Shown here: positions 50,012 through 58,117 of the stretch, one piece after another
How positions within the stretch are numbered: position 1 is the first letter of the stretch
How the letters are laid out: each line of letters begins with the position of its first letter
Source of the DNA: SPCO01 sp964579825
GTDB taxonomy: Bacteria; Chloroflexota; Limnocylindria; Limnocylindrales; CSP1-4
Reading direction: 5' to 3'
NCBI GenBank assembly: GCA_964579825.1
Contig: CAZOHT010000003.1
Span: 1 to 64,000 of the forward strand
Length of the DNA: 64,000 nt
Position numbers and translations under genes: made by a program
Notes under the pieces: generated by a model
What the model saw: the letters and a program-made list of their open reading frames with translations, nothing else
Database searches by the model: none
Told to the model about the DNA's origin: nothing

Positions 50012-50435
50012 CTACGCGGACGGCTCCGCGAAGACGGTCGACCAATCGTCTCGCATGCTGATCACGGTCCACCCCTGGGTCCTGGCCGTCTCGAGCGATG
50101 TCTCCGCTCCGGCGATGTAATCGAATTCCCGTTCGGCGTCGTCATGCTGCACGAGCAACCGCAGGGCCGGCCGGTCCGCGCGGTGGGCGTACTGCAGCAT
50201 CGGGATGTCGCCGTTCGAGTTCCCGCCGGCCACGAGCGGCCGGCGCCCCGTGCGGCTCCAGATCCGGACCGGCTTCATGGGACCGGCCGAGCGTCGGGTG
50301 CGGAGCGGCGTCCAGGAAGGCCTTGGCCTGGTCCTCGTACTCGCCGCCTTCGATGGTCACGCGTTCGACGAAGTCCAGGATCGCCCGGCGATTTGGCGTG
50401 TCGCGCCAGGAAGGAAGTCGTTCGTCGTCCGTCAT
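50012..50435 (-). pseudogene. HAD-like hydrolase, internally deleted and frameshifted
   Basis: From ATG 50435 one frame gives LPSWRDTPNRRAILDFVERVT, the N-terminus of a familiar HAD hydrolase type, then FLDAAPHPTLGRSHE. A shifted frame continues with KPVRIWSRTGRRPLVAGGNSNGDIPML, the C-terminal HAD motif with the metal-binding Asp, to the stop at 50012. The block that should hold the DxDGT nucleophile loop and most of the cap is absent. Only about 140 codons remain of an expected 280-330. The remnant cannot be a phosphatase. Confidence 0.75.
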
Positions 50436-50630
50436 GTCACCAGGCCTTCGGCATCGTGCGGGCGTGCCGCCACCGCGACGCTCGGACCCGGATACTACCA
50501 ACCGGGCCCCCCGCTGAAGTGGCATCGGCACGCCAGGGACGTCTTCGTTCCGCGCTCGCGTGCTGTCCGTGCGAGGGCGAGTCGACTCTCCTAGGCGTGA
50601 TTCGAACATCCATTCTATACTCGTCGGACC

Positions 50631-51263
50631 ATGAAGCGTCCGAGCCAGCGGGCCGCGAACGTCGCCTACTACGAGCGGAATCGCGCGCTCGAGATCGACC
50701 GGGTGCGTGTCCGCCAGCGCCGAACCGTGGAGTTCCTGAGAGGACTGCGGGCACGACCGTGCGCCGACTGCCACGGCACCTTCGCACCGCACCAGATGGA
50801 CTTCGACCATCGCGACGGATCGGCCAAGAGGTTCCGCTTGACCGCCGGCCGGGCCATGCTCCGGCCCACGGTCGTGCTCAGCGAGGAGGCGACGAAGTGC
50901 GACGTGGTCTGCGCCAACTGCCATCGGCTACGAACCAAGGGACGGCACGAAGCGCGGCAGGTGCGTGGCGCAGGCGCCTCGCGTTACCTGGCAAGGAAGC
51001 GGCAGGCGTGGCGGGCTCAGGCACGTCTGCTCGATGAGATCCGCGATCGGCCTTGCGCCGACTGTGGGTGTCGGTTCGAGCCGTGCGCCATGGACTTCGA
51101 CCATCGAGATCCAGGATCGAAGGTGAGCGCCGTGACGAGGATGATCGGCCGCGCCGGAACGGCCCGGATACTGGACGAGGTCGCGAAGTGCGATATCGTG
51201 TGCGCGAACTGCCATCGGCTCCGTACGTTCGAGAGACGGTCGGCCGATCCGGTGCGGGAGTAG
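50631..51263 (+). CDS. tandem HNH-type zinc nuclease-like protein
   Basis: The 210-residue protein consists of two copies of a bba-metal HNH module. Copy 1: C44-ADC47, MDFDHRDG (H60), C94-ANC97-H98. Copy 2: C142-ADC145, MDFDHRDPG (H158), C191-ANC194-H195, each ending NCHRLRT. HNH proteins cut DNA, often in mobile elements or repair; two modules could form an intramolecular dimer. A TATACT box lies 9 bases before ATG 50631. The stop codon TAG falls inside the tRNA-Gly gene. Both copies keep the metal ligands, so neither is obviously dead. Confidence 0.75.
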   Translation: MKRPSQRAANVAYYERNRALEIDRVRVRQRRTVEFLRGLRARPCADCHGTFAPHQMDFDHRDGSAKRFRLTAGRAMLRPTVVLSEEATKCDVVCANCHRLRTKGRHEARQVRGAGASRYLARKRQAWRAQARLLDEIRDRPCADCGCRFEPCAMDFDHRDPGSKVSAVTRMIGRAGTARILDEVAKCDIVCANCHRLRTFERRSADPVRE

Positions 51264-51329
51264 CTCAGTTGGTGGAGCGCCAGCCTTCCAAGCTGGATGT
51301 CGCGGGTTCGAACCCCGTCTCCCGCTCCA
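51254..51329 (+). tRNA. tRNA-Gly (anticodon TCC)
   Basis: Acceptor stem GCGGGAG (51254-51260) pairs with CTCCCGC (51319-51325). The D-arm contains AGCTCAGTTGG, the anticodon loop CTTCCAA gives TCC, and the T-arm GCGGGTTCGAACCCCGT is standard. The discriminator T is followed by an encoded CCA (51327-51329). The first 10 bases double as the end of the HNH gene. Confidence 0.95.
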
Positions 51330-51377
51330 AACACCCCGGGGTGGCCAACCTCCGGTGGGGCCGCTGTCTGGGCTTGA

Positions 51378-51695
51378 CTAGTCCGCCTTGCGACTCAGCC
51401 GGATCGGGACCGTGTCGATGAGCGTTCGCGATCGGACCATCGAGTCCGTGATCGCCCGGAACGTCCGGAAGTGGCGCGACTCCAGATGCGCGCGGTAGGC
51501 CGCTTCGTCGGCGTAGATATCGAAGAACCGCAACCGGGACGGATCGTCTCGTTCCGCGACCGCATAGAGCGCAAGCACGCCGGGCTCGACGCGGACGGAT
51601 TCGTCCATCTCCTCCGTGACCGCCGTGATGAACGTCTCCCGTCGCGCCGGGTCGACGTCGATCTCGGCGATCCGGACGAACGGTCTCGCTTCCAC
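51378..51695 (-). CDS. antibiotic-biosynthesis-monooxygenase (ABM) domain protein
   Basis: This 105-residue dimeric ferredoxin-like-fold protein reads RPFVRIAEIDVDPARRETFITAV, EPGVLALYAVAERDDPSRLRFFDIYADEAAYRAHLESRHFRTF, the YgiN/ABM pattern, with the AYxxHxxxxHF segment at the active pocket. Members are quinol or small-molecule monooxygenases, or heme-degrading in some lines. GTG 51695 follows TAGACT (51707-51702) by 6 bases. It lies 9 bases past the aminotransferase stop, so it may also be read from that transcript. Confidence 0.83.
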   Translation of the reverse strand: MEARPFVRIAEIDVDPARRETFITAVTEEMDESVRVEPGVLALYAVAERDDPSRLRFFDIYADEAAYRAHLESRHFRTFRAITDSMVRSRTLIDTVPIRLSRKAD

Positions 51696-51704
51696 GATCG
51701 AAGT

Positions 51705-52868
51705 CTAGGCTCCGACCTCGCGGGCAGCGAGCGCAAGGCGTCGAACGGCCTCCGAGAGCTGTGCCTCGGGGTAGCGGCTGAACGCCAGGCGCAGGGAGGA
51801 CCGGCCACCGAGGCCGTCGGCGAAGAACACCGTCCCGGGCACGAACGACGTTCCGTGGCGCTCGGCGGCGGCACGGAGGGCCGGCAGGTCCACCGGTGAC
51901 CGGAACGTGACCCACACGAAGTAGCCGCCGGCCGGCACGGTCCAGTCGGCCATGTCCGCCAGCTCGCTCTCCAGCGCCGCGATCAGGGCGTCGCGACGAG
52001 CGCCGTAGACCGCGCACAGGTGGGTGACGTTCGTGGCGTACGCGCCGGTCCGGGCGTATTCCGCGACGACGAGCGACGCGATGTGGCTGATCCCGCCGCC
52101 GGACTCCAGGAGGCCGCCCTCCACCGACGCATTCGCGATCGCGGCATCCGCGGTCATGTAGCCGACGCGCAGGCCGGGCGACAGCGACTTCGAGAACGAC
52201 CCGAGCCGCATGACCGTGCCGGGCTCGGCGAGGCTCCACAGCGACGGCGGCGCGGTCCCCTCGTAGACGAGTTCGCGATAGACATCGTCCTCCAGGATCG
52301 TCACGCCCTCCGTCGCGGCCAGGTCGACGAGCGCCTGCCGACGGCCGGCGTCCAGCGACACGCCGGTGGGGTTGTTGTAGGTCGGGACCGTGTACAGGAG
52401 TCGCGGGGTCACGCCGCGGCCGCGAACGGCGGCGATCGCCTCGGCGGTCGCGTCGACGACCAATCCGCGCGCATCCGACGCGACCGGCACGATCTCGACC
52501 GGGTGGTCGCGCAGGATCCGCAGGGCCAGGTGATAGGTGGGCGCCTCGACCAGGACGGCATCGCCGGGACGAGCGGTCATCGTGACGGCCTGCTCGAGGC
52601 CGTGCGAGTTGCCGGCCGTGATCACGACCTCGTCCGGTGATGGTGGACGGGCGTCAACGACCGAAAGCCGCTCGCAGATGAACGCGATGGTGGGTGGCGG
52701 GCCGGCGGCCGCCCCGTAACTCAGGATGTCGGTGCCGTATCGGTCGAACGCGACGGAGGCCGCGGCCTGCAGCTCGGCGACGGGGAGCAGGTCAGGGTCG
52801 GGATGGCCCAGCCCCAGATCGATGACGTCGTCGCTGACTGCCGCCTGGCCGAGCCGGTCCGCCTGCAT
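51705..52868 (-). CDS. PLP-dependent class I/II aminotransferase, MocR/2-aminoadipate type
   Basis: The 387-residue enzyme has fold type I motifs: LSYGAAAGPPP, VVITAGNSHGLEQAV, YTVPTYNNPTGVSL, ILEDDVYRELVYEG and RLGSFSKSLSPGLRVGYM with the PLP lysine. It resembles LysN/2-aminoadipate and MocR-like aminotransferases but has no GntR DNA-binding domain. It should transfer an amino group from an amino acid to a 2-oxo acid, specificity unknown. AGGAGG before ATG 52868 defines the start. Confidence 0.88.
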   Translation of the reverse strand: MQADRLGQAAVSDDVIDLGLGHPDPDLLPVAELQAAASVAFDRYGTDILSYGAAAGPPPTIAFICERLSVVDARPPSPDEVVITAGNSHGLEQAVTMTARPGDAVLVEAPTYHLALRILRDHPVEIVPVASDARGLVVDATAEAIAAVRGRGVTPRLLYTVPTYNNPTGVSLDAGRRQALVDLAATEGVTILEDDVYRELVYEGTAPPSLWSLAEPGTVMRLGSFSKSLSPGLRVGYMTADAAIANASVEGGLLESGGGISHIASLVVAEYARTGAYATNVTHLCAVYGARRDALIAALESELADMADWTVPAGGYFVWVTFRSPVDLPALRAAAERHGTSFVPGTVFFADGLGGRSSLRLAFSRYPEAQLSEAVRRLALAAREVGA

Positions 52869-52939
52869 GCCACCTCCTGCCGAACGACCCCCTGGCCGCG
52901 AAGCCTACCCGGTCGCCAGGCGGTGGCGCGAGGCGCCGG

Positions 52940-53176
52940 TCAGGTCGGCTCGGGGAGGGCGTCGGGGCGGGTTGCGGCGATCCCCTCGTTCGTCGCGAAC
53001 CCGCCCCGGGCGGCTCCCGCCTCGGCCGCGGCCGCTTCGGCCTCGACTTCGGCCATCCAGCGCGCGAACGCGCCGGGTCGGATCTCGAGCAGTGGTTCGT
53101 CGGATCGGGCCGGACCGACCGTCGTCCCCGGTCGTCTCGGGGCCTGTGCCCTGGTGAGCAGATACAGCGCGTGCAT
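52940..53176 (-). CDS. small hypothetical protein
   Basis: 78 residues, MHALYLLTRAQ at the N-terminus then LLEIRPGAFARWMAEVEAEAAAAEAGAARGGF, rich in Ala and Glu and probably helical. GGGAGG about 7 bases before ATG 53176 supports translation. I recognise no family. It diverges from the LuxR-type regulator and lies upstream of the aminotransferase on the same strand. Confidence 0.5.
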   Translation of the reverse strand: MHALYLLTRAQAPRRPGTTVGPARSDEPLLEIRPGAFARWMAEVEAEAAAAEAGAARGGFATNEGIAATRPDALPEPT

Positions 53177-53261
53177 GGCGGGCCTCCCGGCTCCGATCCC
53201 GGTGGTGGTCCACCGGCTTGACCGTAGATTGCCGCCGCTCACGCTCGGCGCCATCGGGCGA

Positions 53262-53294
53262 TACCTCAAAGCGCGCGATGTGGGTACCTCAAAG
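53262..53294 (+). promoter_or_regulatory. direct repeat TACCTCAAAG before the LuxR-type gene
   Basis: Two identical 10-base copies (53262-53271 and 53285-53294) are spaced 23 bases start to start, about two helical turns, and end 24 bases before ATG 53319. They could be tandem activator or autoregulatory sites. Confidence 0.4.
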
Positions 53295-53318
53295 ACGTGG
53301 CGACGGCATACTCCGGCG

Positions 53319-56300
53319 ATGGCGACTCGTGCGTTCGCCCCCGCGCTCATCGGCCGCGAGCCCGAGCTGGCCGAGCTGACGGCCGCGCTCGAACGCGCCG
53401 ATGCCGGGACGCCGGCCATCGCCATCGTCGCGGGCGATGCCGGGATCGGGAAGACCCGGCTCGTGGAGGCGCTCGTCGCCCTCGCCGCGGAGCGGGGCGG
53501 GCGGGTCCTGGCGGGCGGTTGCCTGGACCTTGCCGACGACGGCCTCCCGTACGCCCCGATCATCGAGGGCCTGCGCGGTCTCGGGCGGACACTCGGACCG
53601 ACGGAGTTGCAGGCACTCCTCGGCCCAGCCGCCGGGGATCTCCGTCGCCTGCTGCCCGGGTTGGGGCCGCTGGCCGGGATCCCGACCGGCGAGCCCGCGG
53701 ACGATCCCGGCAGCCCCTCCCACCTGGACCAGGCCCGCCTCTACGAACTGATCCTGGGCCTGTTCCGCGATCTGGCCCGGGATGGGCCGGGCCTCGTGAT
53801 CGTCGAGGACCTCCACTGGGTGGATCGGGCCACGCAGGACCTCATCCGCTTCCTGGTCCGCAATCTGAGCACGGAACGGGTCCTGCTCGTGCTGACCGTG
53901 CGGACCGACGGCCTCGCCCGTGGCGATGCGGTGGCGGCCTGGCTGGCCGGCCTCGAGCGCGACCCGGGCACCATCCGCCTGGACCTCGCCCCGCTCGATC
54001 TCGACGGCGTCACCCGTCTTCTGGAGGCCGTGGCCGGGGCCCCCGTGGCGCCGGCCCTCGTCGAGCGGATCCACGCCCGTTCCGGTGGCAACCCCTACTT
54101 CGTGGAGGAGCTGTTCAACTGGGAACGCAACGGCGCGCGCGGACCGCTGCCGCGGACGCTGACCGAAACGCTGATCGCGCAGGTCGCAGCGCTCCCGGAC
54201 GCCGCCCAGGCGATGCTGGGCATCGTCGCGGTCGGCGGTCGGGCGGTGGACGAGCGTCTCGTGGCGGCCGTCGCCGAGGTCCCCGAGGCCACGGTCCGCG
54301 AGCCGATCCGGTCGGCGGTCGAACGCGGTGTCCTGGTCTTCGATCTCGACAGCGGTGCCCTGCGACCACGGCACGCCCTCCTGGCCGAGGTCATCGAAGC
54401 CAGCCTGCTCCCGGCCGAGCGGCGCATGTTCCACGAGCGCTACGCGACGGTCCTGGTCGCCCGGCCGGAACTGGCCGACCCGAGCCCGGCGGGTGCGACG
54501 GGCGAGCTCGCCCACCACTGGTTCGCGGCGGATCGTCCGGCCGAGGCCTTCCGGGCGTCGATCGAAGCCGCCGAGGCGGCCGCCGCGGTGTTCGCCTACG
54601 GCTCCGCCCTCCGCCAGTACGAGCGGGCGATCGAGCTCGAGCCGCGCATCGACCGACGACCCGACGACCCCGACCCCATCGAGCTCCGGCGCGCCGCCGC
54701 CCAGGCCGCCGACGACGCCGGCGAGTCGGACCGGGCGATCGGCTGGCTGCGCGACGCCCTGGCCCGGGTGGATGAGACCGAGGACCCCGTCCGTGCCGGC
54801 GTCCTCCACGGCCGGATGGGCTACTCGTACTGGATCGCCGAGCGCAACGAGGATGCCCTGACCGAGCATCTCGAGGCCGTGCGACTCGTCCCGGCCGACC
54901 CGCCGACGGCCGAGCGGGCCCGGGTCCTCGTCGGATACTCCGGATGGCTGATGGGTGCCGGACGCTACAGCGAGTCGGCGGCGATCGCGCGTGAGGCGCT
55001 GGCGGCGGCGGAGGCGTCGGGTGCCCGGGTGGAGGAGGGACGAGCTCGAAGCAATCTGGGCCAGGACCTGGTGTCGCTCGGCGAGATGGACGCCGGGATC
55101 GCCGAACTCGAGGCGGCCCGACGGCTCGGCGAGGAGGTCGGACCGGTCGACACGCTCATCGTGGCCAGTGCCAACCTGGCCTATCACCTGATCGTGGCCG
55201 ACCGGTTCGATGCGGCGTACGCGGCGGCCGTCGCCGGTGCGGAGGCGACCCGGGCGCACGGCCTGGACCGCCGATTCGGCCCGCACTTCGATGCCGCCGC
55301 GATCGATGCCCTCTTCCGCTCCGGGCGCTGGGACGAAGCGGCACCGCTCGTGGCGGCGGGCAGGGCCCGGGCGTCGGGCGGCATCGGGTCCCTCTACCTC
55401 GAGGCGGCGATCGCGCGCTGGCTCGGGGCTCGGGGCGGGACGGATGAGGCCCGGGCCGTGATCGAGCCGCTGGTCGAGCTGGCGACCGACGACATCGACG
55501 CCGACGTGGCCGCCTTCGTCCGACTCGTGGACGCCGAGCTCGCCAACGACGAGGACCGATCGGATCGGGCCATGCGTGCGGTCACGGCCGGCCTGGACCG
55601 ACTGGCCGGGGGCGATGACAAGGTCCTCGTCGCGCCACTCGGCGCGGCCGGTCTCCGGGCGGCGGCGGATCGGGCGGAACGAGCGAGGGCCCTGCGCCGC
55701 CCGGACGACGTCGAGACCGCGCTCGCGGACGGTGCGGTCGTCGGCGAACGACTCGAGGCGCTCTGGCGTGACACGCCACCGACGACGGCCTCGGCGCTCG
55801 CGTACCGGGCCCAGTGCCTGGCGGAGGTCGGCCGCCTTCGGGCCGCGTCGGAGCCGCTCGCGTGGCGGGCCGCCGCCGAGGCGTGGGCGGTCCTGCCGAT
55901 GCCGTTCCCGCTCGCCTACGCTCGATTCCGCGAGGCGGAAGGCTGGCTCATCCAGGGCGCCCGCCCGGAGGCGGAGGCGGCCCTTGGCGAGGCCGTCGAG
56001 ACGGCCCGAAGACTGCGGGCCGCGCCACTGCTGTCGTCGATCGACGGACTCGCGAGGCGCGCCCGCCTGGCCGTCGCTCCAGCGAGCGCTGACGACGCGG
56101 CCTCTGGCGACGTCGGAGGGCCGGCGCCCGCCGCCGTCGTGGTGCCGGACGCCCCACCCGACCTCGGCCTGTCGAAGCGGGAGCTCGAGGTGCTCGCGCT
56201 GGTGGCCGCCGGTCGGACGAACGGTCAGATCGCCCAGGAGCTGTTCATCAGCCCGAAGACGGCCAGCGTCCACGTCACGCACATCCTCGACAAACTGGGC

Positions 56301-56384
56301 GTCTCCAGCCGGATCGAGGCGGCGATGATCGCGGCGCGGGCGGGGATCGCCGCGCCCGAGTCAGGTGACCCGGGCGCGGACTGA
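53319..56384 (+). CDS. large ATPase-type LuxR-family regulator (LAL)
   Basis: The 1021-residue protein begins with an AAA/STAND ATPase: IGREPELAELTAAL, Walker A GDAGIGKTRLVE (39-50), Walker B LVIVEDLHWVD. It continues with about 500 residues of TPR-like helical repeats and ends with a LuxR helix-turn-helix (LSKRELEVLALVAAGRTNGQIAQELFISPKTASVHVTHILDKLGV). LAL/MalT-type regulators bind ATP and an inducer, then activate transcription. ATG 53319 follows CATACT by 6 bases. No target genes are evident apart from possible autoregulation through the direct repeat upstream. Confidence 0.9.
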   Translation: MATRAFAPALIGREPELAELTAALERADAGTPAIAIVAGDAGIGKTRLVEALVALAAERGGRVLAGGCLDLADDGLPYAPIIEGLRGLGRTLGPTELQALLGPAAGDLRRLLPGLGPLAGIPTGEPADDPGSPSHLDQARLYELILGLFRDLARDGPGLVIVEDLHWVDRATQDLIRFLVRNLSTERVLLVLTVRTDGLARGDAVAAWLAGLERDPGTIRLDLAPLDLDGVTRLLEAVAGAPVAPALVERIHARSGGNPYFVEELFNWERNGARGPLPRTLTETLIAQVAALPDAAQAMLGIVAVGGRAVDERLVAAVAEVPEATVREPIRSAVERGVLVFDLDSGALRPRHALLAEVIEASLLPAERRMFHERYATVLVARPELADPSPAGATGELAHHWFAADRPAEAFRASIEAAEAAAAVFAYGSALRQYERAIELEPRIDRRPDDPDPIELRRAAAQAADDAGESDRAIGWLRDALARVDETEDPVRAGVLHGRMGYSYWIAERNEDALTEHLEAVRLVPADPPTAERARVLVGYSGWLMGAGRYSESAAIAREALAAAEASGARVEEGRARSNLGQDLVSLGEMDAGIAELEAARRLGEEVGPVDTLIVASANLAYHLIVADRFDAAYAAAVAGAEATRAHGLDRRFGPHFDAAAIDALFRSGRWDEAAPLVAAGRARASGGIGSLYLEAAIARWLGARGGTDEARAVIEPLVELATDDIDADVAAFVRLVDAELANDEDRSDRAMRAVTAGLDRLAGGDDKVLVAPLGAAGLRAAADRAERARALRRPDDVETALADGAVVGERLEALWRDTPPTTASALAYRAQCLAEVGRLRAASEPLAWRAAAEAWAVLPMPFPLAYARFREAEGWLIQGARPEAEAALGEAVETARRLRAAPLLSSIDGLARRARLAVAPASADDAASGDVGGPAPAAVVVPDAPPDLGLSKRELEVLALVAAGRTNGQIAQELFISPKTASVHVTHILDKLGVSSRIEAAMIAARAGIAAPESGDPGAD

Positions 56385-56398
56385 CGGGCGAGCGGCGG

Positions 56399-56851
56399 TC
56401 AGCTGATCTTCGCGGTGTAGACCTGGACCGGGACCCCATCCGCGTCCGGCGCACCGATGCTGATCTCGACCACGTGGAGCCCTCGCGCATTGATCTCATG
56501 CACGAAGTCCCGCAGCGCTCCTCGGGCGTTCGCGAGGTGCTTGGCCTGCACGTGGTACGCCACGGCGTCGTAGCCCGCACCCCGGAGGCGCTCCATCGCG
56601 GCCGTCGTGGCCGCCTCGTGGTCCTCCTGGGCATGCCGGGCTTCCACCCAGAAGCTGAACTCGCCACCGAGCTCGATGTCGTGTCCGGCGGCAGCCGCCA
56701 GGTTGAACCCGGGGTCGCCGTTCTGGTCGTCGGCGAGGAGTGACAGGAGCGCCTCGAACTCGCCCTTCGGGTAGTCGACGCTACCGATCTCGTCCTCGAC
56801 CTCGTCTGCGAACGCCGTCGTCTTCAGCGACGTCCGGATCTGGATGTGCAT
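56399..56851 (-). CDS. hypothetical 150-residue protein
   Basis: The protein has FADEVEDEIGSVDYPKGEFEALLSLLADDQNGDPGF, FSFWVEARHAQEDHEAATTAAMERLRGAGYDAVAYHVQ and a strand-rich end (RGLHVVEISIGAPDADGVPVQVYT), suggesting a small alpha/beta fold. AGGAGG lies 6-7 bases before ATG 56851, a strong site. It is convergent with the LuxR-type gene, 14 bases away. No known family is recognised. Confidence 0.65.
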   Translation of the reverse strand: MHIQIRTSLKTTAFADEVEDEIGSVDYPKGEFEALLSLLADDQNGDPGFNLAAAAGHDIELGGEFSFWVEARHAQEDHEAATTAAMERLRGAGYDAVAYHVQAKHLANARGALRDFVHEINARGLHVVEISIGAPDADGVPVQVYTAKIS

Positions 56852-56942
56852 GGCGCCCTCCTGCTTGACGTTGGACCACGCATGGTACGACCCGGGTGTC
56901 GCGGTTTCGTCACCCGGGTCGTGGTTGCCTGGACCGAGGGGT

Positions 56943-57119
56943 TCACGCCTCGGCTGGGCGGAAGAACGTCCAGCGCAGGTCGCGGATCCGGAACCGGTCG
57001 CGCGGGGCCTGGCGTGGGGTCGACGTCGCGGAGCGTCCCAGCCGATGCTGTTCCGCTTCGCGCCGATACGTCTCGTGCCGATCCTTCACCAGCATCAGCA
57101 TCACGTCGGGGTGGTTCAT
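56943..57119 (-). CDS. small basic hypothetical protein
   Basis: 58 residues starting MNHPDVMLMLVKDRHETYRREAEQHRLGR, an amphipathic helix, and ending in basic and aromatic residues (RFRIRDLRWTFFRPAEA). GGAGG about 8 bases before ATG 57119. Similar short MNxD...DRxxxxRRxAExxRL proteins occur in actinobacteria and chloroflexi with unknown function, as I recall them. Confidence 0.5.
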   Translation of the reverse strand: MNHPDVMLMLVKDRHETYRREAEQHRLGRSATSTPRQAPRDRFRIRDLRWTFFRPAEA

Positions 57120-57271
57120 GGCCGTGGCCTCCATCACTGCCGGTGACACCCACCGGCGATGAGGTCACGATGCCGTGGCCCGGCCCCCCGGCCATCGGGC
57201 GCCGACCCTAGTGACGCCGACCCTCCCGCCTCGTTCTCGACGACCCAGCCCGTGGGCCTACCTTAGGCCGC

Positions 57272-58021
57272 CTACATCCGGGCGAGGATCTCGGTCTTCT
57301 TGGCCTCGAATTCCTCGGCCGTGATGGCGCCGCGGTCGCGCAGGTCGGCGAGCTTCGCGAGCGCATCGGCGGCATCGGCAGACGAACTCGCTGGTACGGC
57401 CGCTCCAACGGCCGCCGCCGGAGCCGCCGCCACGTTCGGAGTTGCCGCCACGTCCGGAGCCGCCGCGACAGCCGCCGCCGGAGCCGCGGACGCCGGAGCC
57501 GCGGACGCCGGAGCCGCGGCCGTCCTCGCCGCGTCCTTCTGGCTCATGATCGCGTTTCGGAACTCCATCGGCCCGGTGATGGACCGGAAGTGGTCCACGC
57601 CGGCATCGCCGGCCTGCGAGTAGATGACGATGTCGCCGAATCCGAGTTGCTTGCCGAGCATGCCCTGGTTCGTGCGGACATCGCTGAGGGACGTGAGCAT
57701 CGTCGCCGACGATCGATGCTTGATGAGGCCCTCCTCGCGCATGACCCGCAGATTCGTGACCGCGAACCGGGCCGTTCGCCAGTTGAAGACGTTGTAGACG
57801 ATCCAGCCGATCCCGCCGACGAACAAGCCCACGCTGATCAGGTCCATCAGGCTGCCGACGAACGAGAGGAGCCCATCCCAGCTCGGGGAGATCGCACGGA
57901 CGACGCCGGCCCCGATGATCATCAGGGCCGGGATGACCGAATCGCGGACCGGGGCGATCCAGTGCTTCTGCGCCTCGAGCGTGACCTGTTCGTTCGAGAT
58001 GAGGTTCTGGGCGATCGTCAT
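57272..58021 (-). CDS. bacterial PH-domain membrane protein with SHOCT motif
   Basis: The 249-residue protein has two membrane helices (about 30-48 and 55-78), then a bacterial PH-like domain (ARFAVTNLRVMREEGLIKHRSSATMLTSLSDVRTNQGMLGKQLGFGDIVIYSQAG, about 82-140), an Ala/Pro-rich repeat linker, and a C-terminal SHOCT motif (ALAKLADLRDRGAITAEEFEAKKTEILARM). Such proteins are membrane-associated with unknown partners; SHOCT is an oligomerisation motif. GAGGGA precedes ATG 58021. It diverges from the kinase gene. Confidence 0.83.
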   Translation of the reverse strand: MTIAQNLISNEQVTLEAQKHWIAPVRDSVIPALMIIGAGVVRAISPSWDGLLSFVGSLMDLISVGLFVGGIGWIVYNVFNWRTARFAVTNLRVMREEGLIKHRSSATMLTSLSDVRTNQGMLGKQLGFGDIVIYSQAGDAGVDHFRSITGPMEFRNAIMSQKDAARTAAAPASAAPASAAPAAAVAAAPDVAATPNVAAAPAAAVGAAVPASSSADAADALAKLADLRDRGAITAEEFEAKKTEILARM

Positions 58022-58117
58022 CTGGGTCCCTCGCAGTGCTGCGCCTCGTTGCCACGAGGGTAGCAGCCACGATGCCGTCCAGCGACGCTTCCCGGCACCT
58101 GGGCTATCGTCCGGGCT

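Noticed and set aside
51265..52239. Minus-strand frame ending in an ERETGFEPATSSLEG-type sequence
   Set aside because: This peptide is the usual spurious translation across a tRNA gene, here tRNA-Gly.
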